Origin: Erodium maritimum
Lineage: Eukaryota > Streptophyta > Magnoliopsida > Geraniales > Geraniaceae
Reading direction: 5' to 3'
DNA: 64,000 nucleotides
Assembly: GCA_963921825.1 (NCBI GenBank)
Contig: OY997588.1
Coordinates: 53,824,803 to 53,888,802 of the forward strand
Made by a program: the position numbers and the translations under genes. The first letter of the stretch is position 1. The number at the start of each line of letters is the position of its first letter. This document shows, piece by piece, positions 53,885 to 64,000 of the stretch. The notes beneath the pieces are model-generated. The model saw only the letters and a program-made list of their open reading frames with translations. It did not search any database and was not told where the DNA came from.

Positions 53885-55019
53885 ATTTTTGATAAGCAAT
53901 GAATCTATTAATCTTTGTAATTTGAGAAACATTACAGGGATGGGGCGAGGGCCACCCAAAAGAGGATCATCCCGAAACTAAAATTCCCTTTTACAGAAAG
54001 GCAACAACACAAACCCGACCAAAACAACTAAAACAAAACAAACACCAAACGAAAGAGAAATATCAACCAATCTCTACAGCCTCCTTCTAGTGAGAAACCG
54101 TCTCCAACTCTCCTTTCTACGTTGTGCTTCTAATATTTCTTCGTCGCTCTAAGTTATTGCTTGAGTTTGATAAGTTCACGTGTGCCACTGATTTTTCTTG
54201 CTGTTCCTTTTTACTTTTTTAGCTGTTGCAGTTGATAGAGCAGGGAAGTCCTCTGAATCCTTTGGCGCATATGAAAGGGTATTAAGAACCATGGCTTGGG
54301 CTTCCTGTTCCTCCAACTAGGCCTCAAAAACACCCAATTACTACTGGGCCACATCAGATGATCGGCCTAGAGGCAAAGTGTGCTGCTGGACCAAAGCAAT
54401 TGGTCGGCCCACTTCCTCCCCATATACTCCATGCTCTGAAGCGATGTAGACGCCATAATTTTTGAAAATTCTGGCGCTTTCGACTACTGCGAGGCCGAAT
54501 TCTGTGTATCAATTCTACTTCAATTCCTTCTTTTTCCGACTACGGGCTAAGGCGACCAACAAAGTATTGCCATTGATCCTAAGACCGTTTAAGCTGATAG
54601 CCTGCTTGGCTTACGAAGGAAAAGAACTTGCCTTTACGATAAGGTCGTATCGGAACAGAGGAATCCGAGATTTTGCCGAAAATGCCGAACACATTGTTGA
54701 TACATGTAACGTTGGTTGCTGGTGGCAGATTACGAATGAAAATCTCCTCTGACTGACTAATTGAGTCAAATTTACCTGATCTGAACCCACCGTTGAATCG
54801 TCGCGGAGGATCGCCCGACTTGACCTTGGCATCGCCGTTGGTTCATCGGGGAGGACAACATGTCCTTTGAATCAGTGCAAGATGGGTGACCATCAATCAG
54901 GACCGATTTTGTGCCGGATTTTGCAGCGTTTTGGAGGTTGCCCCTTGACAGACCTACGACGAGAATAGCCAACCCCTTTCCCCTTTATAGAACTGCGACG
55001 AGGATGGCCACCCCTCCCC
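53885..55019 (-). pseudogene. LINE derivative keeping only an RRM-type ORF1 and a LINE 3' end
   Basis: The minus strand has an RNA-recognition motif (about 54770-54500): RNP2 EIFIRNLPPATNV, then NVFGIFGKISDSSVP, RNP1-like RKGKFFSFV and, after a one-base shift, LNGLRINGNTLLVALAR. Farther on, SEDFPALSTATAKKVKRNSK ends at a stop at 54176-54178. The 3' end (about 53884-53960) has the TTGCTTATCAAAAATAAAA tail and the CTTTTGGGTGGCC phrase seen in plant L1 elements. Endonuclease and RT are entirely absent between them. Such ORF1 proteins bind element RNA. The 5' boundary is uncertain. Confidence 0.65.
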
Positions 55020-55465
55020 TCATGATTTCTTTATCCTTACCTACGATTGAACAGTACTTCTCATAGCTCGACACCAGTACTAAGCAGAAGGAATAGAATG
55101 ACAGGGTGATGTGGGTCATCGCTCTCTACTAAGATGTCACATTACACTACTAACACTAAGACAGAAATGCAAGAAGAGACTTAGGTACTGTAGCAATTCT
55201 CTCTAGCAATTCCCTGTACACTTCAGTGTCTATGAACTACACACTGTAGCACCTTCTTCTTCTCCATCGGTTCTTCATCTGCTTGTTGGTTCTTGTTCTT
55301 CGTCTCCTACCTGTTTCGGGCGCGGTGTAGTGTCCATGATGGTCGCCACCACGACGGCCATCGGACCACCGTTGCCCAGGCATTGTTGATTCTTCCGATA
55401 CCCTCCTCCCCTGTTCTCAAGCTGCCTCTGTTTCCCTGCTGTTGTGCTCTCCCTCTTTGACCTCG

Positions 55466-57852
55466 ATGGCTCATTCCCACAGACCTGTTCCTCGGAATAA
55501 AAAAGGGCCGAAGAAGCTAGGAAGACATCATAGGCCGGCCTCTTCTTCCTCCTCGGATCGAACGCAACAATATTCTCGGGGAGGCCACACCAAACTTATC
55601 AATGGCCAAAAGATGTTCTATAACAAGTTCTTCCAACCGGTGAACTCTGATACTGAGGTTACGCCCTCTTCCCATCAAGATGAAGCCGCTCGCAACACCC
55701 TGGCAGCTTCGCAACCGGCTCAATTAAACTACAGCTCTTCCTCTTTGGGCTACCCTCCTCCGGGGTTTGAAAAGAAGCAACCTCCCAATCCTTTGCCTAT
55801 TGCAGAGAATAGGTCTGCCTGAAAGCTGTACTCTGCCTTTGTGCTTAACATCCCAAAGCTTGGGAACCAATACTGGCTAGAAGAGGTGTTTGGAAAAGCT
55901 CCTGGTTATTGCAGATCCTTGATAGCCAATAGGCTTAACAGAAGAGGAGTTCGTTATGGTTTTGTTTATTTCAGTTCGGATAAAGCTCTACTCTCAACAA
56001 TCCTCTCCTACAATGGTGCTCTATTCTGGAACCACAAAATTTTTGTAACAAGAGCAAGGGTTAGAAGTAACAGATCTTCTAAACCCCAACTTTCCCTTTC
56101 TTATGATGACTTTCTCCATGAAGGATCAATAGTCTCATCTCATCAGCAAACCCTCCTCAGATCCCATCTTGCCATCTCTCACCTCAACTTGCAGGTTGAT
56201 ACAATTCAACGAGAGATAGCTTCACAAGGGGTAACTGAAATTCAACTAAAACATCTTGGCAACAGAGTAATACTTGTTCATTGCCCTGATGAGCAATTTG
56301 ACTTGGAGTTGATGAAAGATGGAGGGACCTGGTTGCATGACTGGCTCACTTTCATCCCTTGGAAAGCTTCTTCTTGCTTACTTGGTGGAATGTTCTCATG
56401 GGTCACCATTCAAGGGATACCCTTACATGGCTGGAGTGAAGAAACCTTCCAAGCTTCTGTCATAGACTATGGCAATTTAGTCTTGACACATCCCATCTCA
56501 AAGGATGGTCTCTCTGTGGATATTTCCATAGTGCTGATTCAAACCAAGAAACTCAAAACCTTCTCTGAGGAAGTTCTAATCACTTTGGGCTTTAGAAAAC
56601 ATTTGGTGCTAGTATCCTCTATCCCAAGCAGCTCTATTCCTCCAATCCAACCTCCAAAGTCCTATGACTCCTCCTCTTGTAGGTCAAGTAGCTCCTCTGA
56701 TCAACTCTCTGATCATGCCTCTTCTGAACCAAAGGATTCTAATTATGAAGCCCTCAAATCTGTATCTAGATTAATGGAGTTGTTATTCAGATTACCTATG
56801 ATCCTGATCCACCTTCCTCTCAGCATTTACTTCAGGAGAATATTGATCTTGATCCAACTACTCCCCATCATTTATTACTGGAGAATGTTACTCTGCACTC
56901 TTCTCCCCAAGATCAAGTGGGTACTGATCTATAGGCATTGGGGATCAGTTATTGCATACTGAATTAAATTCCAATTCCGAGGATCACCTTTTAGCACTTA
57001 TGGTAGTGGAAGACACAGAGGATGTGGAGGATACTCAATTCAGTCCTAATTTGAACTCATTGGCAACTGAGGAGGTCCCTAGCCTTCAAATCTCTATAGT
57101 GCCTGTTCTTTTGGAGAATGTAGTCCACATTTTACCCCAGCCCTCTTCCCACTCAGTTGGTAACTATCAGTTAGTTGCTGAAGCACCTATTCTCACTGAT
57201 AGAATAATCCAAACACAACCAGTTACAGCTGGATTTGTCCTTTAAAACCCTTTGCCAGACCCTCATTTAATGTCGGGGCCTTCTCAAGACAAAAATTGTA
57301 TTGGGGGCTACTATATTCAAACAAAAGGAGGTTATTGTCACTTCTACTTCTTCTTCTTTGGGTCCACTTGATTTGGAAAATATTTTGTCTGGCCCTGCTA
57401 CTCCATTCTCTGTACCCTCAGCCCTTATATCCTCTGAACATTCTGACTCTATTATGAACTTACAAGTAGCTGAGGTTGCTGATCTTATGGGTTTAAGTGC
57501 TTCAAAAAATCCTAACCCCATTCTCCCTCCAAAATCTAAGAAAAAGAAGCTCAAAGAAGCTGCACTAAAAGCCTCTCACTCCTACATAACTAGGTCAAAG
57601 TTTAAAGATCCTGGCTCTCTCTCTCAACTGAAGAAGAAGGCTAATTTGGATAGTCATATTGAGGCTAACAAAGCCTGGGATTTTGGGAAGAAAATTGGGA
57701 TCAGAGCTGAAGTTTCTGAAGAAATTATTATAAATCACCTTCAAGCTATTGAAGATCAATTAAATCCTTCTGTGGATTTGGAAGGGGGTTCTGAAGAGGA
57801 CTTTGTAGACCTTGATTATGACCAAGATACTGAAGATATGATGGGGGGTTGA
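55466..57852 (+). pseudogene. LINE ORF1, RRM plus DUF4283-like, with a stop and frameshifts
   Basis: ATG at 55466 (ATGGCTCATTCCCAC) is preferred over the earlier in-frame alternative at 55442. Residues 1-118 are basic and Ser-rich (RNKKGPKKLGRHHR). A TGA at codon 119 (55820-55822) interrupts the frame, which then resumes. Residues about 123-197 form an RRM (AFVLNIPKLGNQ, RRGVRYGFVYF, HKIFVTRARVR). About 225-350 resembles the DUF4283 fold common in plant LINE ORF1 (WLTFIPWKASS, FSWVTIQGIPLHGW). After about 56770 two or more shifts follow. A basic KSKKKKLKEAALK stretch lies near 57535. The protein would coat LINE RNA. Confidence 0.8.
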
Positions 57853-57919
57853 TCCAGCCCAGACAAAGGAACATTTGGTGAGGAGTGTTCCTGTTTCTTC
57901 TCCTCTCTGATCATTCCAA

Positions 57920-60900
57920 ATGAATCTCTTCACATTCTATGTGAGGGGTATCTCCTCAAATCAAAAGAGGAGATGTTTCAGCAATCTGATCAAAAAGTTA
58001 GGGCCTTCCTTCATATTGCTACAAGAAACTAAATTGGACCCCTTCCCCACACAATTTCTGAGGCTCTGTGGACTTAACTTTGGTTGGGAGCATATCTTTA
58101 TTGAAGCTAATGGTAACTCAGGAGGGCTGCTTTCTATTTGGAAATCTAGGGAGTTTACATTCTTGAACTCCATCCCACTGGATGGTGCTTTGATCTGGCT
58201 TGGAAAAATCTCATCCCTCAATTGCCTTTGTTGTATAGTAAACATTTATGCCCCAAACTCCTATTCTAGGAGAAGGCTTCTCTGGGAAGAACTATCAGCT
58301 ACACTTCACCCTCTTCAAGCTGATCACCTCTTTATTCTGGCTGGGGATTTTAATACAGTTCTATCCATTGAGGAAAGAAGCTCCAACAGAAGATTGGACC
58401 CTGATATAAGGCACCTTCAACTCTTGATTTCCTCTTTCTCCCTAACAGATCTTCCCATGAAAGGTGGTAAATTCACCTGGTTTGGCCTTGGATCCACTGC
58501 ATCTAGGCTGGATAGATTCTTGATAAGTGCTGATCTTCTGATATTGCTTAAAGATCCTACTCAAGCCTGCCTCCCTAGATCTATATCAGATCATAAGCCA
58601 ATTCAACTATCAGAAAGTTTCTTGAATTGGGGCCCAAAACCATTCAAGTCCCTAAACATTTGGCTTGATGATGAAAGGTTCCTCCCAACAGTTCAAGGCT
58701 TTTGGGATTCATATCAAGTGGTAGGGCAACCTCAATTCATACTCTGGAAAAAGCTCACAATGTTAAAAGATGACCTCAAACAATGGAACTCAAAAGTCTT
58801 TGGCTTTCTTGAAACTCATATCAAGTCCTTGACACAAATCATTGATCAATTGGATATCAAGGCTGAATCCACACCCTTATCTTCTAAGGAATGTACTGAG
58901 AAAGGAGCTTGTTCAGCAATCCTTATCCAAAAGTATAAGTTGTTGTCCAAGTTATGGAGTTTAAAGGCAAGAAAAAAATGGTTTGATGAAGGGGACAACT
59001 GCTCAAAGTACTTCCACAGGCTGGCAAATTTCAATGGCTTGAGAGCCAAGCTATCTTCCATAACCTATAATGGCAACATCCTTCTTGATCCCTCTGAAAT
59101 AAAATCAGCAGCTACAGCTCACTTTGCCAACATATTTAATGAACCTTGTTCTGAAGAAACCTCACTATCTGCATTACCATTTTCCTCTATAAGCCCAGAA
59201 CAAGCTAACTATCTGGAGAGGCCCTTCCTAGAGGATGAAGTGCTCCAAGCTGTGATGGCATGCAATGGGGACAAAGCTCCTGAACTAGATGGCTTTAGTC
59301 TAAAGTTCTTCCAATGCTGTTGGCCTATAATCAAGAAAGATCTATTGCATTTTTTGCAAGCTTTCCATTCTTCTGGAGCCCTTGGAAAGTATTAAAATCT
59401 TCCTTCATTGCCTTGATCCCCAAAATCTCTTCCCCAACCACCTTTGATGACTTTAGGCCCATAAGCCTTATGGGAGGCCCCTACAAAATACTATCAAAAC
59501 TACTCTCTTTCAGACTGAGGAAGGTGATCTCCCATCTTGTTGGGGATGAGCAATCAGCTTTTATCCAAGGAAGACAGATTGGTGATGGCATACTTATAGC
59601 CTCTGAAGTGCTGCATCACTTGAAAAAATCTAAAACTAAAGCCTTCCTATTCAAAGCAGATCTAGAAAAAGCCTTTGATAAGGTTAGCTGGAAATTTCTC
59701 TTGAGCCTGCTAACCAAAATGGGGTTTGGACACAAATGGAAACTCTGGATCCTCTCATGCCTAAAAGCTCATATCTCTGTCCTAGTAAATGGTTCTCCCT
59801 CCCAAGATTTCCCAATCAGTAGAGGATTAAGGCAGGGCTGCTCCCTCTCTCCTTTCCTATTTGTCCTGGTAGCTGAAGGTCTCAACCAAATCCTAAAGGA
59901 ATCCTTACACTCTCTGCAATTGGAAGGTATTCAAATCAGTACAACAGGCCCCATCATATCCCATCTCCAATTTGCTGATGACTCAGTATTTTTTATCAAA
60001 GCCAAGGAAGAGAGTGCCTCCACACTTAAATATGCACTGCATTTGTTCCTAATCTCTTTTGGCTTGTCAGTGAATTACTCCAAATCTATGATCATCCCCT
60101 TCAACCTATCAGAGGAGGAAATACAACACTTTACTGATACTTTAAATTGCCCTCTAGGCTCCTTTCCATTCTTATATCTGGGATTCCCCTTGGGAGCAAA
60201 TATGAGGAAAATCAGGTCTTGGGAACCCATCATTCAAAAATACAAAGCCTCCCTGGGTCTCTGGCAAGAAAAAACACTATCATTGGGAGGGAGAATAACC
60301 TTGATAAAATCCTCTCTGGGATCACTTCCCCTCTATTATTTCTCATTGGCTAAAGCTCCTAAAGGAGTAATCAATTCTCTTGTTAAGTGGCAGAAGAGGT
60401 TTCTTTGGCATGCCAAGCCATCCTCCAGAACTTTCAGTAAGCTGAACTGGAATAAAGTATGCAGACCTAAAGATGAGGGAGGATTGGGGATAAAAAGCTT
60501 GACTACTATGAATGTGGCTTTGCTCTCCAAGTGGTGGTGGAGATTTGCATTGGAAGGACCTAACCTTTGGAAGTTAGTTATTTGTGGTAAATATGGTTGG
60601 CACTCAAACGAATGGGATCTAACCAAATTTTCAGAAATTGGTGCTGGAAGCTTTCTTCATCAACTACTAAAGTTAAATGATGATCCCAGATTCAGTGATC
60701 TCTTTGGTTTCAAAGAACTTTCTTGGAAATTAGGAAATGGCCAAAGAATTTTCTTCTGGGATGATATTTGGTGGGGAGATACACCCTTTAAAAACCTTTT
60801 TCCAAGACTGTTTACCCTCTCTCAGTCCAAATCTGCCCTGGTTTCTGAAGCTTGGACTGGAATTTCTTGGGATGTTAATTTTAGAAGATCCCCAAGAGGA

Positions 60901-60935
60901 AGAGCTGAACACCATCCAGGTCCTCTCTATACCTA
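57920..60935 (+). pseudogene. LINE ORF2, endonuclease and reverse transcriptase, frameshifted and truncated
   Basis: Residues 1-240 form the AP-like endonuclease that nicks target DNA: FILLQETKLD (catalytic Glu), VNIYAPN, LAGDFNTVL, SRLDRFLIS and ISDHKPI. RT begins with KAPELDGFSLKFFQ. A one-base deletion near 59390 shifts the frame; it continues as SSFIALIPKIS, FRPISLMG, QSAFIQGRQI, KADLEKAFDKVSW, GLRQGCSLSP and LQFADDSVFF (catalytic Asp-Asp at 59977-59982). KWWWRFALEG and RIFFWDDIWWG belong to the tail. Another shift lies near 60890 and the zinc-finger end is missing. Apart from these, the motif residues are all present. Confidence 0.88.
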
Positions 60936-61726
60936 CTTTTAGTAGGAATATTATATCTGTATCCGTGTTTGACAAGGAAGGATATAATGTTAATATTGGA
61001 AATTGAGTTTTCAATGTTCTGTGCAATGATATGTTTTATGCTAATACTAACTTGGTTTGATGATTGTACATATTAGATATGTGTAACAATGCCTCAAGTT
61101 CTATATATTATGTTAATACCAAGAGGTCTAAATCCAACGATTTAAACCTAACTCTGTTATGGCACTATCATTTGGGCCGCATAAACAAGAAGCGCCTATC
61201 AGTACTTCAGAAGTGTGGGCTTTCAGGTCCATTCGAATTCCATTCGATCGATAGGCGTAAGGCTTGTTTGATTGGCAAAATGACTAAAGCTCCATTTATC
61301 GGTCGTGGTGAAAGGGCAGGTGAATTATTGGGGCTAGTACACTCGGATGTGTGTGGACCAATAGGTTTGTTGGCCAAGAGGGGTTTTAGCTACTTCATCA
61401 CATTTACTAATGATTATAGTAGATATGGTTATGTCTGTTCAATAAGACATAAGTCTGAAGCTTTTGATAAATTCAAAAAGTTCGAGACTGAAGTAGAAAA
61501 CCGACTCGGGAAAAGTATTAAGACACTTCGATTGGATCGAGGTGGAAAATACTTAACCACAGAGTTTTTAGATCATCTGGTGGAGAGCGAGATCTTTTCA
61601 GAATGGACTCCTCCCGGAACACCGCAGTTGAATGTTGTGTCCGTGCGGAGAAATCAGACTTTATTGGATATGGTCTGATCCATGATAAGTTTAACTAGAT
61701 CTCCCAATATCTTTCTAGGGTTATTC
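60936..61726 (+). pseudogene. Co1 Copia fragment, GAG-pre-integrase and integrase
   Basis: It matches 28578-29360 of the plus-strand Co1 element. LLWHYHLGRINKKRLSVLQK and CLIGKMTKAPF mark the zinc-binding region. The integrase core keeps LVHSDVCGP (first Asp), FTNDYSRYGYV and the LRLDRGGKYLTTEFLDHL block, and is open for about 200 codons to 61678. It is better preserved than the other two Co1 integrases. It begins in the middle of the gene at the LINE junction and ends at the chromovirus LTR. Confidence 0.88.
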
Positions 61727-61831
61727 TGTGAAGACCGCTTCAAAAAAAAAAAAACTTTTGGGTCGGACCGGGTCGGACCGGACCCGACCAGCAGACCAGG
61801 CCCAAACCGCAGACCCGGCCCAAGTCCGACC

Positions 61832-61839
61832 TATTTAAG
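61832..61839 (+). promoter_or_regulatory. Probable TATA box of the CV2 LTR at 61727
   Basis: TATTTAAG lies 105 bp into the LTR. TTAGGGTTCTGAAACCCTAA, which can form a hairpin, starts about 15 bp downstream and precedes the pyrimidine-rich leader. The reverse-strand relative at 13268 shows the same arrangement. Confidence 0.5.
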
Positions 61840-63574
61840 GTTGGCATTAGGGTTCTGAAACCCTAATCCTCACTTCTCCTTCTCCTTCTGCCGCCCCCCT
61901 CCTCTCCCGAACCCGATCCTCTCTCTCTCCAGCTCCGGCCCTCTCCCTTCCCTCACCTCCGTCCAGTCTCCTCGCCGTCCGACCCTCCTCCCTCACCGTG
62001 TTCCGGCCGCCACTCCCTCACCGAGCCCCTCCATCTCCGGCCACTCCCCTCTCACCTTCCCCATCTCCTCCTCGTCTCAAACCGCCGTCACCGCCCTTCT
62101 CCGCCCCTCACGCTCGCCTCCGTCCAGATCTAGCCAGCCGCCGCCCCGAGCCACCACCTCCGGCCAACTCGGGTCCCTGACCACCCTCTCCCTCTCCCGA
62201 TCCAGTGCCGTCCAAGACCTCTTCGCTGTCCTCTCACCAGCTCCGGCAACGCCCGACCTCTCCCGAGCCTAGCCGACCCTACCGTCTCCCTTCTCCTCGT
62301 CGCCGTCCACACGGCCGGAAAGCTCAGCCGAGCCACCACCGTCGCCGTCGTCCCCCTTTCCCCTCCCCTACGGTGAGCCCTAACCATGAGGTTGGCCGGC
62401 CGGACTCGAAACCCGAGCCCCTTTTTCCTTCCATCTGTTACTAGCAAAATTGTTACTTTCATAGAATGATGTTGTTGAAACTATTCTTGGATCTGGCTTT
62501 GGTGTAACAAATAAAGAAAAGAAATAAAATGTGTTTGATTTAAAAGTTATTTTTTTTTGTTTTAGATCTGAATCTGGTTGTGTGGAACGAAACCAAAGCG
62601 TTGGAATCAAAATCGAGGGTTTTGGGAAAGAAAGGATTGTAAAACGGAAAATCAGATTTAAGGAAAAAGGTTTTAAAATAAAAAGGAATTAAAATCAATT
62701 CGGTTTTAAAAACGGTTTTAAATCGAGGAGTTTGAGAATCTAATTTGTAAACGGGATTTAAGGACGGTTGTTCAAAAACCGAACTTAATTCATTTTGGGC
62801 TCAAAAGATCGGAACAGAAACAGATTCGAAATAAAAAGGGAATTTGATTTGAAACAAAAACCGTTCTGTTTTGAAAAAAGGGTTATAAATCGGAATGGGT
62901 AACAAATCTGGAACTCTGGGTAAAATGGACTGCTATTTGGGTTTAAAAAGGAACAAAAGCGGACCGCTGAATCGGACCTCGGGATTCGTGCATTGGGACC
63001 GTGCCTCGCATGCACCGGTTTCGGTGCTCGGGTAATCAAACCCGATTCGCCGTGACCCCGCTTTTATCCCGCTCGAGTTTAAAGGACGACTGTCGGTTGT
63101 GAACTGGATTAATCGTGACTGTTAAATTAACCTAGGAATCGAATATAATTATGGCTTTCGTGTTATCTTTAGCGTCCGGCTTCGATCGAGGTGAAGCCCA
63201 GAGGTAGCGAGCCAGAACGTCAGCAGCTAGGAAACATAGCGGTTGCTCTTCAGTTGAGGTAGGGAAAAGTAGCCGGATCTCGACCCTAACTAGGGAAATT
63301 TAACAGTAGAAATGCATGTGACACCGGGGTGTCGTGGGTTGAGTAGGTTATCGAATATTAGAAATGCATGATACGGGATTGTAGCGTTTATCAGAAAAGC
63401 ATGATACGGGAACGTAGCGAATATTGGAAATGCATGTGACACTTAGTAGTGTCGTAGAAGCAGAGAACTTAGCGATAATTGATTTACTGGAGGCATATGA
63501 CCATGCCCGGAGGTTGTTTGTGAAACTAGCGATCTTAGGACTGTTGGAGGCATCGACTATGCCGGAGGTTGTTG

Positions 63575-64000
63575 TGCGTTATTTGTTGTTGAGTTTGGGT
63601 GGCCTTGAGAGCCCGTGTTAATTGTTGTTGAGTTTGGGTGGCCTTGAGAGCCGTGTTGGTTATTGTTGAGTTTTGGGTGGCCTTGAGAGCCGTGTTGTTT
63701 ATTGTTGAGTTTTGGGTGGCCTTGAGAGCCGTGTTGTTTACTGTTGAGTTTTGGGCGGCCTTGAGAGCCCGTGTTACTATTGCTGAGTCTTGATGGCCAT
63801 GAGAGCCCGTGTTGCCGTTTTGGTGTTTTGGGTGGCCGTGAGTGCCCGTGGGGTTGTGAACCCGTGTCGTTACTATTGGTGGTTTTGAGTGGCAGTGAGT
63901 GCCCGTGGGGTCGTTGACCCGTGATTCACCGTTGGTGTATCTTGGGAGGCCGTGAGTGCCTGTGGGGCTGTTGAGTCCGTGTTTTAGGGTTGGTGTCTTG
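63575..64000 (+). repeat. Minisatellite of the CV2 LTR at 61727
   Basis: Units with GGGTGGCCTTGAGAGCC(C)GTGTT are spaced at about 36-40 bp up to 63800, then longer units with GGCCGTGAGTGCCCGTGGGG follow, at about 60 bp. The change from short to long unit repeats the order seen in CV-A. The array continues past the window edge. Confidence 0.88.

Larger units (their letters stand above)
55020..60935 (+). mobile_element. L1-type LINE, 3'-truncated
   Basis: It has a 5' leader (about 55080-55465), ORF1 (55466-57852) and ORF2 (57920 to the break at about 60935) in the usual order. ORF2 carries an AP-type endonuclease and RT but loses most of the zinc-finger tail. There is no poly(A) tail and no target duplication, since Co1 sequence follows directly. 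It is the most intact coding element of the window: few stops over 5 kb suggest a more recent origin than the LTR elements. Confidence 0.9.
61727..64000 (+). mobile_element. Chromovirus LTR (subfamily CV2), running off the window
   Basis: It starts TGTGAAGACCGCTTC, identical to the minus-strand solo LTR ending at 13451, and follows Co1 integrase sequence (TATTC at 61722-61726 would be the left target duplication). The order is promoter, G+C-rich leader (61864-62400), A+T-rich centre, GGTAGGGAAAAGTAGCCGG segment and minisatellite. The right end is beyond 64000, so whether an internal region follows is unknown. Confidence 0.9.

Noticed and set aside
62205..62444. Pro/Ser-rich frame in the G+C-rich leader at 62 kb
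   Set aside because: It is composition-driven, open on both strands, inside an LTR leader, and its equivalent in the other CV2 LTR is not conserved as protein.

Overview
This window is plant nuclear DNA made almost entirely of transposable elements. I see no convincing host gene, rRNA, tRNA, CRISPR array or bacterial-type operon. The Ty1/Copia elements, the Ty3/Gypsy chromoviruses with a chromodomain and very long LTRs, the Athila/Tat-type elements with a tRNA-Asp-like primer site and the L1-type LINEs all point to a flowering plant with a large repeat-rich genome. The species cannot be named from this. Every coding region is a degenerate retroelement domain.

Layout. 1-8.9 kb: a Copia solo LTR (family Co1, target duplication GCTCT) that was itself entered by a degenerate chromovirus, CV-A (target duplication CTCTA). 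8.93-9.39 kb: a small foldback element. 9.5-16.7 kb: a minus-strand Copia of a second family (Co2), split inside RNase H by a minus-strand chromovirus solo LTR (target duplication ATATC). 16.7-37.5 kb: remains of a minus-strand Co1 element (3' LTR on the left, RT to gag on the right) filled with later insertions: a chromovirus solo LTR, a chromovirus fragment (CV-B), a plus-strand Co1 element with both LTRs, and another Co1 solo LTR (target duplication ACACC). 37.5-42.55 kb: a minus-strand, apparently non-autonomous Athila/Tat-like element. 42.55-45.2 kb: a minus-strand chromovirus LTR fragment. 45.2-52.35 kb: repeats and an Athila-type LTR bracketed by GTGGT that contains chromovirus LTR pieces and an element with terminal inverted repeats of about 350 bp. 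53.9-54.8 kb: a minus-strand LINE derivative that keeps only ORF1. 55.0-60.9 kb: a plus-strand L1-type LINE with ORF1 and ORF2, 3'-truncated onto a Co1 fragment that was entered by another chromovirus LTR at 61,727, which runs off the window.

No genes work together here as a pathway. The interest lies in the nesting order, which exact target duplications let one read, and in a few structural oddities: chromovirus LTRs with several exact-period minisatellites (34, 36, 58 and 27 bp), two chromovirus copies that share internal deletions and so look like a non-autonomous lineage, near-perfect GTCACGG..CCGTGAC palindromes, a duplicated core in the long-TIR element, and the ORF1-only LINE. I did not find a clearly novel biological system. 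All alignments were done by eye.
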